DNA of 64,000 nucleotides from Granulicella sp. L60. Lineage in GTDB: Bacteria > Acidobacteriota > Terriglobia > Terriglobales > Acidobacteriaceae. The notes beneath the pieces were generated by a model. The model saw only the letters and a program-made list of their open reading frames with translations, ran no database searches and was not told the origin of the DNA. The position numbers and the translations under genes were made by a program. Below are positions 17,012 to 26,165 of the stretch, piece by piece (position 1 is the first letter of the stretch; every line of letters begins with the position of its first letter). The stretch covers positions 237,437 to 301,436 of the forward strand of contig NZ_LMUR01000010.1 of NCBI RefSeq assembly GCF_009765825.1, given 5' to 3'.

Positions 17012-18099
17012 TAACCTCTTCCCGTACCATTCAAGGTTGTGGTGAACGCTCTCCCCAAACTTTTCGCTAGAAGGACTGGAACCGCATTCCCAATCTGCTT
17101 CGCCATGGAATTTAAACTTCCCGTGAACTCAAAAGAGTCGTCAAAAGTCTGGAGCCTCGCGGCTTCGCGAACACTTATAGCTCGAGCTTGAGTCGGATGT
17201 CCGAAACGTCCATTCGATAGGGATATACAGCGAGTAGTTAAAGCACTCGCTGGTGCGTCCCAACGCAGGCGCCCATACACATCGGTGTGTCCTTTATGTT
17301 GCGCGTGGCAGGTCAACTGAAGATCTTCAGGCCAATCTCGCCTACCACCTCCGATAGGGGTTGCTCTGATTCGTGCAAGGTTCAAGGGAGAGAGTTTGGC
17401 AGCCCTATGATTGGGAACACTTGAGTGCGTCTCGCCAGCTTGAATGGGTGGCAAATCAGAAATCCAAGCGTTCACGGTCGAAAACGAAGCGAGTTCGGCA
17501 CCAGGACCATGCGATCTTTTGGGGAGCGATATATCGCCCAGCAGACTTGCCAATAGAACGAACCGGCTCCGCTTTTGAGGAACACCATAGGAGCAGCAGT
17601 CGACGGTTCCCGCTGCGACGGAATAGCCCATTTTCGTCAAAGTTCGAAGGAATTTGGGAAGAGGTCCGGCAGTCGACGAAATAGTCTGAATGCCCGGAAC
17701 ATTCTCGATCAGTACAAAGTCGGGACTGTATGCCTTAACGAAACGTCCGAAGTGCGTAAGTAAGGGAATGCGTTCATCTTCATCGTTCCGCTGCCCATTT
17801 TGCTGTGAGAATGGCTGGCACGGCGCACATCCGCTAAAGAGGATCGGATGGTCCTTTGAACGCCACTCGGAGACTAGGTTTTCGATAGAGCAGGTCTCGA
17901 AATATCTCACGTCACGCTTTACAAACTTTGTTGTCGGAAAGTTGCGCTGGAACGTTTTCGAGGCTTCGGGGTCGAAGTCGAGTGCGAAGACGATATCCAT
18001 TCCGACGTCACGCAAACCTGCGCTAGTCCCCCCGCATCCGGAAAAGAAATCAAAAACCTTTATCTTCTTCGCTAATCTTTCTCGAGCAGTGACTGGCAA
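17011..18099 (-). CDS. dcm: DNA (cytosine-5-)-methyltransferase
   Basis: 362 residues with all m5C methyltransferase motifs in order: motif I FDFFSGCGG (16-24), motif IV GCAPCQPFS with catalytic Cys94, motif VI ENVPG (132-136), motif VIII QKRSRFVLLAS (175-185), motif IX REAARLQTF (311-319) and motif X QIGNAVP (335-341). The target-recognition stretch between VIII and IX is about 120 residues, so it is a monospecific enzyme; the recognised sequence cannot be read off. First gene of a tight operon with the GHKL ATPase and receiver-like genes (1-base overlap, then 9 bases), and 146 bases after the vsr gene on the same strand. Confidence 0.95.
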   Translation of the reverse strand: MPVTARERLAKKIKVFDFFSGCGGTSAGLRDVGMDIVFALDFDPEASKTFQRNFPTTKFVKRDVRYFETCSIENLVSEWRSKDHPILFSGCAPCQPFSQQNGQRNDEDERIPLLTHFGRFVKAYSPDFVLIENVPGIQTISSTAGPLPKFLRTLTKMGYSVAAGTVDCCSYGVPQKRSRFVLLASLLGDISLPKRSHGPGAELASFSTVNAWISDLPPIQAGETHSSVPNHRAAKLSPLNLARIRATPIGGGRRDWPEDLQLTCHAQHKGHTDVYGRLRWDAPASALTTRCISLSNGRFGHPTQARAISVREAARLQTFDDSFEFTGSLNSMAKQIGNAVPVLLAKSLGRAFTTTLNGTGRG

Positions 18100-18245
18100 A
18101 ATTTAGGCTCCTCAAATGTCTTGCCACTTATGTCAAATTCTAAAGGTTATCATGTCAAGGGGATACAGTGAAGATTCGCGACGCCTCAGCGCAGTAATGA
18201 GTGGCACTTTGCTGGAAACATCACATCGGCTCGAACTCATTGCTC

Positions 18246-18662
18246 CTATGAAGGATCTCTAAGGAAGCGCTCAAGACGTTTTGCGAGCTGCTCCGCGTCC
18301 TTGATTTCACACTGCCAGATCGTGACAACGCTCCATTTCGCATCCTTGAGAGCTTGTTCGACACGCAAATCTCGCAAGACGTTCGCTTCGAATTTTGTCT
18401 TCCAGAACTCTGTTCGGCTTTCTGGCATAGTGGTCTTTGGGCAGCCCTTATGTCGGTGCCAGAAGCATCCATGAACGAAAATGACCTTACGTTTCGCCCT
18501 GAAGACGATGTCTGGGCTGCCTGGTAAATCGGAGGCATGAAGCCGATATCTGTATCCCAAGCGGTGAACGAGACTACGGACCAAAAGTTCGGGTCGACTG
18601 TTCTTGGAACGAACGGATGCCATCATTGCCGATCGTGTCTGGCGGTCAACCCGGTCTGTCAT
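18246..18662 (-). CDS. vsr: Very short patch repair endonuclease (Vsr)
   Basis: 138 residues. Vsr nicks at T:G mismatches arising by deamination of 5-methylcytosine in the methyltransferase's site. Numbering coincides with E. coli Vsr over the core: Asp51 (SPDIVF), His64 and His69 (FVHGCFWH), with the zinc-site residues Cys66 and His71 followed by a Cys in HKGC. Thr63 of E. coli is Val here. The N-terminal MTDRVDRQTRSAMMASVRSKN is typical. Located just upstream of dcm on the same strand, as expected for a Vsr/m5C-methyltransferase pair. Confidence 0.95.
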   Translation of the reverse strand: MTDRVDRQTRSAMMASVRSKNSRPELLVRSLVHRLGYRYRLHASDLPGSPDIVFRAKRKVIFVHGCFWHRHKGCPKTTMPESRTEFWKTKFEANVLRDLRVEQALKDAKWSVVTIWQCEIKDAEQLAKRLERFLRDPS

Positions 18663-18851
18663 GACTGGCGTTGCGAGCTCATTCCTTTTGCTGCGACCAC
18701 AAGCGGGAGCGGAGCGGCACTTTTGCTCGTAAGCCGATCAAAAGGAATGCTAGTGTAGTTTTCCGAGCGTCTATTACCCATGAATTCTCCGTTCAACCCC
18801 ACTCCCAATATTTTGCATCGCCAACAGATCACAGGTATACCCAGTTTAAGA

Positions 18852-19145
18852 TTAGCGAGGCACCTCATCATCTGTCGCGACATACCAGGCGACGTCTTTC
18901 GATTGAAAGAGATCAGGATGCCGAGAGGTCAAGTGAGAGAGCACAATCTTTGCGATGCGGACGCTATGCTCGACTTCGTTCTCCCATTCGATGTTAGCAA
19001 GACCGTCGCCATGAGTGGGGTCCAAGCGAGTTGTGCGGATAGCGAGTACAAGACTTGACGCGATGAGGAGCGCAGGCCCTAGTTTTTGGTAGTCGACTTC
19101 TCGTCTGTATCCGCCGGCACGAGAGCCGGGATTAGTGGAAGTCAT
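18852..19145 (-). CDS. Small protein, fourth gene of the imu operon
   Basis: 97 residues. Its start overlaps the last 14 bases of dnaE2, so it is translationally coupled to it. It contains one weakly hydrophobic stretch (LGPALLIASSLVLAI, about 23-37) that may be a short membrane or buried helix, then a polar segment with GLANIEWENEVEHSVRIAKIVLSHL. I recognise no domain. The overlap and absence of another gene in this space support it as real, but it could be fortuitous. If real it is a candidate accessory factor for the mutasome. Confidence 0.5.
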   Translation of the reverse strand: MTSTNPGSRAGGYRREVDYQKLGPALLIASSLVLAIRTTRLDPTHGDGLANIEWENEVEHSVRIAKIVLSHLTSRHPDLFQSKDVAWYVATDDEVPR

Positions 19146-22100
19146 GCGACGTTACCTCCAGCCCTCTTGTCGGTAGAGCCCTGATTCTAGAAGCTCTGAT
19201 GTGAATGGTGTCATCTTCATTTTGAAGTGGTCCTTCGACCGAAATGAACTTCGCGTTCGAGATCGCGCTACGGTTCCGTTCAAAGAACTCTTTCGTGACA
19301 ATCACATTGAAGATGTCTGTCTCGTCTGAGATGGACATGAAGACGAAACCTTTTGCTGTGCCGGGTCGTTGTTTGACGATGGCCAATCCCGCAGTCTTCA
19401 CGAACTCTCCATCCCGTCGCCTCCTCAACTCAAAGGCTGTGAGATGTCCCTGCCTATTGAGCTCTTGCCTACGGAAGTACATCGGATGGGGGCCGGTAGT
19501 CACACTTGTTCCTGCATAATCAGCGACCAGCCTTTCTTCTGGAGTCATCTCTCGCAGCGGAAGGCTTCTGCTATCTTCTCGTAGCCATTCACTTTGTTGC
19601 CGGAGTAATGGGCCTTCCAGTTTCCCGGCACGCTCAACTTGCCAGAGTGCGTCACGGCGATGCTCCACTCCTTCAATGCTGTTCATCGCCCCCACCCGTG
19701 CAAGCAAAGCCAGTTCCTTACGATTCAGGATGGGAACACGCAACACCAAATCCTCGACTGAACCGAATTTTCTCGTCTCCCGCTCACGTATGATGGCATC
19801 CGCAGCCTGGCTACGAAGTCCCTTCGCGTAGCCCAAACCCAGTCTGAGCGAAAGTGAATAGTCCGGCTCACGCTCCAATGTGCATGCCCACTCTGAAACC
19901 TGAATGTCGATGGGCTTCACACGAAGTCCGTGTCGTCGCGCATCTTCGATCAACACAGCAGGACTGTAAAAACCCATCGGCTGGTTATTGAGGATCGCGC
20001 AGGTAAACGCGGCTAGGTACTTCACTTTCAGATATGCAGAAGCATATGCAATCAGAGCAAAGCTCGCAGCATGCGATTCAGGAAACCCATATAGCGCGAA
20101 CGAACTGATGTTCTGAATGATGTTTGCCTGAGTTGCTACGTCGATGCCATTGGCAGTCATTCCAGCCCGAAGCTTGCCTTCGAGATTCTTCATCCGTTCC
20201 CAAGAGCGACGCATTCCTACTGCCCGGCGGAGTTCTTCTGCTTCTGCACCTGTAAAGTTCGCGACCGTCATCGCCATGCGAAGCAGTTGTTCCTGAAAGA
20301 GTGGTACTCCCAGGGTCCGCTTCAAAACGCCTTCGAGGGACGGATGAGGGTAGGTGACCTCCTCTCTCTTCTGGCGTCTGCGCATATAGGGATGCATCAT
20401 CTTGCCTACGATGGGACCAGGGCGAATGATGGCGACCTGCACTACCACGTCGTAAAACTTCTCTGGCTTGTTCCGAGGTAGCGACGCCATCTGTGCGCGG
20501 CTCTCGACCTGGAACATGCCGATCGTGTCGGCACGCTGCAGCGTGCGATACACATCGGTGTCTTCGGGCAGATTGGCAAGATCAACAGGGTCACCATAGT
20601 GCTCGGGGATCAGTTCGACACAGTCTTTGAGCACCGCCATCATGCCAAGGCCAAGCAAATCGACTTTGATGATGCCGAGATCGGCGCAATCTTCTTTGTC
20701 CCATTGCACGACGGTACGGCCCGGCATCGAAGCCCGTTCCAGAGGAACCACGCGATCCAGTTGCCCTTGGCAGATAATCATGCCGCCAGAGTGTTGTCCC
20801 AGGTGACGCGGAAGATCCTGGATACGCATACAGAGTTCGAGGTACTTCGCGATGCGCGGGTGTTTTATGTCGAAGCCTGCATTACGGAACGAGTGCGCCA
20901 TCGTGTCTGTCGGTCCGCGCCACTCGAAGTGGCTCACGAGGCTTGACAATCTCTCAAGGGATTCGCGATCAAAGCCAAGCGTCTTGCCGACCTCTCGCGC
21001 AGAGGACTTTCCTCGGTAGGTGATGACGTTGGCGCACATTGCTGCTCCCAGTTCGCCATAACGTTGGTACACGTGCTGTATCGCTTGCTCGCGTTTCTCT
21101 TCCGATGGTAGGTCCAGATCGATGTCCGGCCACTCGCCACGGCTCTCGCTCAAGAATCTTTCGAAGAGAAGCTCCATTCCAACCGGATCGACTGCCGTAA
21201 TCTCCAGCGCATAGCAAACCGCAGAGTTTGCCGCACTGCCGCGCCCCTGAATGAGAATGTTGTTTCGTTTGCAGAAGCAAACGATATCCCAGACGATGAG
21301 GAAGTATCCGGCAAAACCGAGCTTTGCGATCAAGGCGAGTTCATGCTCGACTTGCTTCTTGGCACGTTCGAGGAGGCCCGCATTGCTCTTCGATCCATAG
21401 CGCTTAGCGACTCCTTCCGAGACACGTTTCTTGAGAAAGCTGTCCATCGTCTCCCCATCTGGGACTGGATACCGTGGGAATTCATATCCCAGATCACCTA
21501 GCTGAAATTGAAGACGGTCAGACAGCTCGACTGTGTTTGCGAGCGCACAGCGCACATCACTAAACAGCGTTCCCATCTCTGAGGCGGAGCGGAGATGGCG
21601 CTGGCTGTTCTCTGATAGCAATCGGCCAGCCTTGTCGAGTTGCGTGTGGTTCCGGATGGATGTGAAGAGATCCAAAATCTCGCGATCATAGGCGTGCGCG
21701 TAGCGTACTCCGTTCGTAGCCAGCAATGGCAACTTTAAGGAACTAGCAATCCGGATCGCCGCTTGATTTCGCCACTCTTCTTCACGCTCATGGTGGCGCT
21801 GCAATTCCACATAGACGTTTTGGGGACCGAAGACGCGCACGAGACGTTCCACCAGGTCGCGCCCAGCTTCTTCGCCGCCTCGCGATAGAGCGGCCGCAAG
21901 CGGACCCTCATCCCCGCCCGTAAGACAGACCAGACCACGCGAGTAGTCCTGAATCTCTTCAAGCTTTGCCGATCCATCTCCCTTGGTTCGCTCGCGCATC
22001 TTGAATCGCGTGATGAGTTGGCAGAGATTCTGATAGCCCTCCCGCGATTCACACAGGAGAGGCAGTCGGGCAGGCTCCCCGATGTACTGATGAGGGAGCC

Positions 22101-22347
22101 ATATCGGCGGTGTGAGACGAGTGCCGAGGTATGGAACTCCGATCTCAGCTCCAATGTGAGCCCGAACGTTGTTTCGCTTCGCGGCGGTGTGGAATCGGGC
22201 AGAGCCATAGACCCCGTTATGATCGAGCAGCGCCACTGCCGGCATCCCTATCTCGACCGCCCGCTCGACTAACTTTTCAGGCTGCGATGCTCCCTGGAGA
22301 AAGGAGAATGCGCTCGCACTATGGAGTTCAACATAACCGTTAGTCAT
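19132..22347 (-). CDS. dnaE2: Error-prone DNA polymerase DnaE2 (ImuC)
   Basis: 1071 residues, C-family polymerase used for damage-induced mutagenesis. The N-terminal PHP domain (YVELHSASAFSFLQG) is followed by the polymerase palm with the Asp triad in WPDIDLDLP (Asp408, Asp410, Asp412) and the upstream IQGRGSAANSAVCYAL. The length and the lack of a C-terminal replisome-binding extension match DnaE2, not replicative DnaE1. The C-terminal OB fold ends with a short tail. Start overlaps imuB by 8 bases. Together with ImuA and ImuB it forms the mutasome that copies past damaged bases. Confidence 0.95.
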   Translation of the reverse strand: MTNGYVELHSASAFSFLQGASQPEKLVERAVEIGMPAVALLDHNGVYGSARFHTAAKRNNVRAHIGAEIGVPYLGTRLTPPIWLPHQYIGEPARLPLLCESREGYQNLCQLITRFKMRERTKGDGSAKLEEIQDYSRGLVCLTGGDEGPLAAALSRGGEEAGRDLVERLVRVFGPQNVYVELQRHHEREEEWRNQAAIRIASSLKLPLLATNGVRYAHAYDREILDLFTSIRNHTQLDKAGRLLSENSQRHLRSASEMGTLFSDVRCALANTVELSDRLQFQLGDLGYEFPRYPVPDGETMDSFLKKRVSEGVAKRYGSKSNAGLLERAKKQVEHELALIAKLGFAGYFLIVWDIVCFCKRNNILIQGRGSAANSAVCYALEITAVDPVGMELLFERFLSESRGEWPDIDLDLPSEEKREQAIQHVYQRYGELGAAMCANVITYRGKSSAREVGKTLGFDRESLERLSSLVSHFEWRGPTDTMAHSFRNAGFDIKHPRIAKYLELCMRIQDLPRHLGQHSGGMIICQGQLDRVVPLERASMPGRTVVQWDKEDCADLGIIKVDLLGLGMMAVLKDCVELIPEHYGDPVDLANLPEDTDVYRTLQRADTIGMFQVESRAQMASLPRNKPEKFYDVVVQVAIIRPGPIVGKMMHPYMRRRQKREEVTYPHPSLEGVLKRTLGVPLFQEQLLRMAMTVANFTGAEAEELRRAVGMRRSWERMKNLEGKLRAGMTANGIDVATQANIIQNISSFALYGFPESHAASFALIAYASAYLKVKYLAAFTCAILNNQPMGFYSPAVLIEDARRHGLRVKPIDIQVSEWACTLEREPDYSLSLRLGLGYAKGLRSQAADAIIRERETRKFGSVEDLVLRVPILNRKELALLARVGAMNSIEGVEHRRDALWQVERAGKLEGPLLRQQSEWLREDSRSLPLREMTPEERLVADYAGTSVTTGPHPMYFRRQELNRQGHLTAFELRRRRDGEFVKTAGLAIVKQRPGTAKGFVFMSISDETDIFNVIVTKEFFERNRSAISNAKFISVEGPLQNEDDTIHIRASRIRALPTRGLEVTSHDFH

Positions 22348-23854
22348 AGAGAGCCGCCATCTGCCAGCGATTTCTCACTCTGTCCCGCATCAGGCAGCAA
22401 CACAGGATCGAGCCGTCCTCGCCACGCGCAGTAAGGTCCCACTGTTCAAGCCCATAACGATCTCGATTCCACCACTCACCGCTCGCAAACCACGGCCCAT
22501 AAAGATGTTCGACCACGTAGCGCCGAGTGCGGAACCGCAAGCCCTCTGGCCTCGCATCCTTCAACATGACCATGACGGGCTCAGGCGGCCGTAGTTGTCG
22601 CAGCGAGACTCGTGAGATTGCGGAGATGCCCATGCTGGTATGGCCGGATGGCAACGCGAAGCGCTCAACGCGAAAGCTGCCGGGGAGATGTTGGTCGGGG
22701 AGAGCAGGAGCCCCAACGTTGCCCTCGCCCACAAGAGCAGACAGACGCGCCAGCGTAATGTCGAGTCGGCCGGCCTCCGGCAACTGCGGGGAGAAGAGTC
22801 CGAGCTGAACTTTGCTCGTCGAGCCAGGTTCGGCACGTAGCGCGATGGCTACGAATGCGGCCGGTGGGGGGTGCCCCTCCAGGTCGAGATGAATCAACTT
22901 AATCCAGAGCTCCTTATCATTCGTCGGTAGAGCCGGACGCACCGTACGCTCGTGAATGCCTTTACCTTCCAGTTCTAAGGTGACCGTCACAGAGGCTAAC
23001 GCGAGAACACGTGCTGATACACGAGTGATGAGTTGGTTGAGCATCATCCTGATCCCAAAGAGGAGCGACTCAAGGATATGCAGCGGTGCATCCAGTTCTA
23101 ACCGGTCTTCCAGTCGAAACGGAGGTTCGATTGCCTGAAAGAGATGCGGCAGAGTGCCTGACGCCATCTGCTGAAGGCGTTTACCTTCCTGACCCATGCG
23201 GGAGATCAGCTGTTTCTCAGGAAGCGCCGCTAACTGCCCGAGTCTGTAAATGCCCCATGATGCGAAGGTTTCCAGCTGAGCGGCGGACACAGCGAGTACA
23301 GTCAACGGCAAAGATGATAAGGCAGCCGCTTCCTCGCCCGGATTCACCATCTGGACGGAGGCCCGTCGCGAAAATCCCTTCGCAAAAGATAGGGCCGCGT
23401 GGAAGTTCCTGCTGACTGCAATGTTCGCAGACAATCCAAGGGCACGAATCTGCATGAGCAGGCTTTTCGCTAACTCCTCAGGAGGGCCGAACAAGCTGCG
23501 CGTGCCCAGGATGTCGATGCCGCCTACGAAGGCCGTGTCTTCGCTCAGGTCTTCGACGCGGGGTGAGAAGTTCCCGGCAACTTCAAGCAATGCCGCCTTT
23601 GTAACGGTTTCTATTGCGATCGAGCGGCGCATAATGATCGGCTTTGCGAAGGTCTCGATTTCGACGCGTGACATGCCGTGCTTCATGCCGCTCAATCGAG
23701 CCTTGGTATTGAGGGAGCAGGCCTCTTCGCCTGGAGCTTCGCCGCTCATGACCACGCAAGCTGAACCGTGCAAGTCAGAGCGATGCCGTAGGAGAGCCTG
23801 TGCGGGAAACTCCCGCAAATAAAGACAGGCATAAAGAGAGGTCTGGTTCGTCAT
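22340..23854 (-). CDS. imuB: ImuB, inactive Y-family polymerase homologue
   Basis: 504 residues, Y-family polymerase fold. Where true Y-family enzymes have the metal-binding DMDAF, this has LYLREFPAQALLRH, and DEAYLD is replaced by EDTAFVGGID, so it should lack polymerase activity, as is known for ImuB, which instead bridges DnaE2 to the beta clamp. The C-terminal half is rich in Leu/Arg helices and ends in the RWQMAALYD tail typical of acidobacterial ImuB. A four-base overlap with imuA and eight with dnaE2 make a single transcription unit. Confidence 0.93.
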   Translation of the reverse strand: MTNQTSLYACLYLREFPAQALLRHRSDLHGSACVVMSGEAPGEEACSLNTKARLSGMKHGMSRVEIETFAKPIIMRRSIAIETVTKAALLEVAGNFSPRVEDLSEDTAFVGGIDILGTRSLFGPPEELAKSLLMQIRALGLSANIAVSRNFHAALSFAKGFSRRASVQMVNPGEEAAALSSLPLTVLAVSAAQLETFASWGIYRLGQLAALPEKQLISRMGQEGKRLQQMASGTLPHLFQAIEPPFRLEDRLELDAPLHILESLLFGIRMMLNQLITRVSARVLALASVTVTLELEGKGIHERTVRPALPTNDKELWIKLIHLDLEGHPPPAAFVAIALRAEPGSTSKVQLGLFSPQLPEAGRLDITLARLSALVGEGNVGAPALPDQHLPGSFRVERFALPSGHTSMGISAISRVSLRQLRPPEPVMVMLKDARPEGLRFRTRRYVVEHLYGPWFASGEWWNRDRYGLEQWDLTARGEDGSILCCCLMRDRVRNRWQMAALYD

Positions 23855-24882
23855 CGCTGACCTGCCCAGGAAGTACGATTCTGCCAGCAGGCTATATTGG
23901 CGTTTTGTGGAGGTTTACGAATCGGAAGAACATTGCTGCCTCGCTCTTGAAAGCGGTGCCGTGCCACTTCTGCTCTAGGCTGTGTTCCGGTAAACACTGT
24001 TGCTTCATTGAGGACCATCTCCGCGGGATGCAAACGTAACAGAAGCTCCGCGCTGCTTTTGGCAGACACATGCTGTGTCAGGAGAATGATGCTCGACTGT
24101 GTTCGCTCTGCTGCTACCCGGTAGCGATGCCACATCCCCAACTCGACACGCGACACGAACTCCGGTGCGATGCCTCCCAGGTCAAGCACGATGGCACCGA
24201 ATCCCCCCGCTTGCAGGATCAGGTCGGCGCTCTTCAAACCCTGTTCGATCCTTTCATACGGGCTGAGCACAGAGCGTCTCTGAGGTGCCGAGATAGCGAG
24301 GCGCGAGGCGGGGGCACAGGTTACCTGGGTGGGACGTAACTTTCGTTGCGATTCAGCACACCGTGGACTTAGCGGTTCTCCCTGGAGCAAACCACTGACA
24401 GCATTCGAAAGTCCCTTGGCTTCCTGTCGAGGATGAGTCCCATGCCCACCGCCGTGCAAACCTCTCTTCGGCTTCGAGGGAATCAGGTACGCATCCGGGA
24501 GTGCAAATTCGCGGACCGGTTCCAGATGAGAAATCTCAGTAACGCCGCAACGTACCCAAAGCAGCCGGCGTAGATCGATACCCGCCGCAGCCGCAGAGGC
24601 TGCGTCGAAAGAGTCCGATACATCGATCCAGGCTGCAACCTTCCCGCTTTCGATGACTCGCGCGACCAAGGAGTGCGCCAGGGAGGTTCTTCCAGAGCAA
24701 TCCGGACCAGTGACCTCGCTCACGGCGCCGACCGGAAACCCTCCCTTGAGGACGGAATCCAGCGATTCGATGCCCGAAGAGACGACGGGGCGTACCATCC
24801 TCGCTGCTGGAGTGAGGGCAGAAGGTATCTTGTTAGCGAGGGCACTTTCGACTTGAATCCTGACAGCTGCGGCTGATGACAT
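23851..24882 (-). CDS. imuA: ImuA, RecA-like mutasome protein
   Basis: 343 residues. RecA-like: SSGIESLDSVLKGGFPVGA leads into a Walker A-like loop GPDCSGRTSL (59-68), in which the lysine that contacts the phosphates in RecA is Arg65. Walker B-like AIVLDLGG follows later. A linker of about 80 residues rich in Gly/His/Pro/Arg (about 137-215) interrupts the domain. First gene of imuA-imuB-dnaE2; the direct-repeat operator begins 12 bases upstream of the ATG, so repression would be tight and overlap the ribosome site. Confidence 0.9.
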   Translation of the reverse strand: MSSAAAVRIQVESALANKIPSALTPAARMVRPVVSSGIESLDSVLKGGFPVGAVSEVTGPDCSGRTSLAHSLVARVIESGKVAAWIDVSDSFDAASAAAAGIDLRRLLWVRCGVTEISHLEPVREFALPDAYLIPSKPKRGLHGGGHGTHPRQEAKGLSNAVSGLLQGEPLSPRCAESQRKLRPTQVTCAPASRLAISAPQRRSVLSPYERIEQGLKSADLILQAGGFGAIVLDLGGIAPEFVSRVELGMWHRYRVAAERTQSSIILLTQHVSAKSSAELLLRLHPAEMVLNEATVFTGTQPRAEVARHRFQERGSNVLPIRKPPQNANIACWQNRTSWAGQR

Positions 24883-24893
24883 GGCGAGTACCT

Positions 24894-24913
24894 TTCGCCA
24901 AATATTCGCCTAT
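24894..24913 (-). promoter_or_regulatory. Candidate SOS operator of the imu operon
   Basis: Plus-strand sequence TTCGCCAAATATTCGCCTAT: two TTCGCC units on an 11-base period. It matches the site upstream of dinB (28306-28325) at 18 of 20 bases. Both sit immediately before damage-response genes, which is why a LexA-type operator is inferred. The 11-base direct-repeat geometry recalls the alphaproteobacterial GTTC-N7-GTTC box. Confidence 0.75.
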
Positions 24914-25191
24914 CGGAGATCGAGAATGCAAACATCGGTGCCTCCAGAATTGTGCAGTTGGCGATCTAAGTATCTGATTCTTATTCTTTATCTTTAATTT
25001 TTGTGGCTTCAGGCAATTCCTCAGGTCTTGCACGGATACCGACATTCATGAACCGATCCGGCCTGGTCTGGCGAGCCCGCTATTACTCTGATCGTGGACC
25101 ATTTGGCCCCTCCAGATGCCACTATGTTTCATAGCATCTGAAGGTAGAGTTATGTCGCAGCTCAAACTGTACTTATCTTCAAGGTTCCCAA

Positions 25192-26163
25192 ATGCCTAAG
25201 AAGCTCCTCCCAGAACGAACTGCCGACTTCATCGAGTCGATGGAGTGCCTGCCTGTCGCGGAGGTGCCAGAGGGGCCAGAATGGACCTACGAGCTAAAGC
25301 TTGATGGCTACAGACTTGAAGCGGTGCGAACCCAAAAGGAAATTACTCTTTACTCGCGACGCAGGAACATCCTGAACAAGAAGTTTCCTTATGTCGCTGC
25401 CGCTCTGAAGGGTCTTCCCGAGGGTACCGTCGTCGACGGGGAGCTGGTTGCGTTGGGCAAAGATGGTCGGCCCGACTTCAACATGCTGCAGAACTTTCGC
25501 TCTGCGGAAGAGAACATCACCTACTACGCTTTTGACATTCTGGTGCATAAGAACCGGGATCTTACCTCGCTCCCTTTGTCGGAACGTAGAGAGATATTGC
25601 GCACGGTAATCAAACCCGCCAAACACGTTGCTCTTTCTGAAGTATCCAATCAGACAGCAACGGAGATGTTGAAGTTCGTCCGATCGCACGGTCTTGAGGG
25701 TATCATCGCCAAGCGATCCGATAGCGTCTATCAAGCTGGTCTGCGAACCGGGGTGTGGTCGAAGCACCGCATCAATCTCGGCCAGGAGTTTGTTATCGGC
25801 GGATACACTCCGGGTACACATGGCTTCGACTCCCTCGTCATCGGGTTCTATCAAGGAAAAGATCTGCATTATGCCGCGCGCGTGCGTGCCGGGTTCGTTC
25901 CCGCAACGCGGCGCACAGTCTTCGAACAGATCAAAGGGCTGGAGGCGTCCAAGTGTCCCTTCATCAATCTGCCGGAGAAACAAGCTGGGCGTTGGGGACA
26001 GGGGCTCACGGCGGACAAGATTAAGGAGTGCGTCTGGCTTAAACCAGAGGCGGTGGCGCGGTTCGACTTTTTGGAATGGACGGGCGCGGATCATCTGCGA
26101 CATACAAAGTTTGTAGCCATGCGCGACGACAAAGACCCGCGCAAGGTCGTCAGGGAGAATTAG
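25192..26163 (+). CDS. Stand-alone ATP-dependent DNA ligase domain, LigD type
   Basis: 323 residues: adenylation domain plus OB fold only, lacking the polymerase and phosphoesterase domains of full LigD. Motif I ELKLDGYR gives the adenylated Lys36; also visible are SRRRN, DGELVAL, YYAFDIL, EGIIAKR and a motif V W-S-K segment. The C-terminal OB region GQEFVIGGYTPG to CVWLKPEAVARFDFLEWT is typical of LigD. It would seal double-strand breaks, with Ku supplied from elsewhere. The stop codon is two bases before the SRAP gene, so the two are coupled. Confidence 0.93.
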   Translation: MPKKLLPERTADFIESMECLPVAEVPEGPEWTYELKLDGYRLEAVRTQKEITLYSRRRNILNKKFPYVAAALKGLPEGTVVDGELVALGKDGRPDFNMLQNFRSAEENITYYAFDILVHKNRDLTSLPLSERREILRTVIKPAKHVALSEVSNQTATEMLKFVRSHGLEGIIAKRSDSVYQAGLRTGVWSKHRINLGQEFVIGGYTPGTHGFDSLVIGFYQGKDLHYAARVRAGFVPATRRTVFEQIKGLEASKCPFINLPEKQAGRWGQGLTADKIKECVWLKPEAVARFDFLEWTGADHLRHTKFVAMRDDKDPRKVVREN

Positions 26164-26165
26164 CC

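Noticed and set aside
11258..18662. Reading the island as a plain type II restriction-modification system
   Set aside because: The presence of two GHKL modules and a receiver-like protein between methylase and nuclease has no role in a plain type II system.
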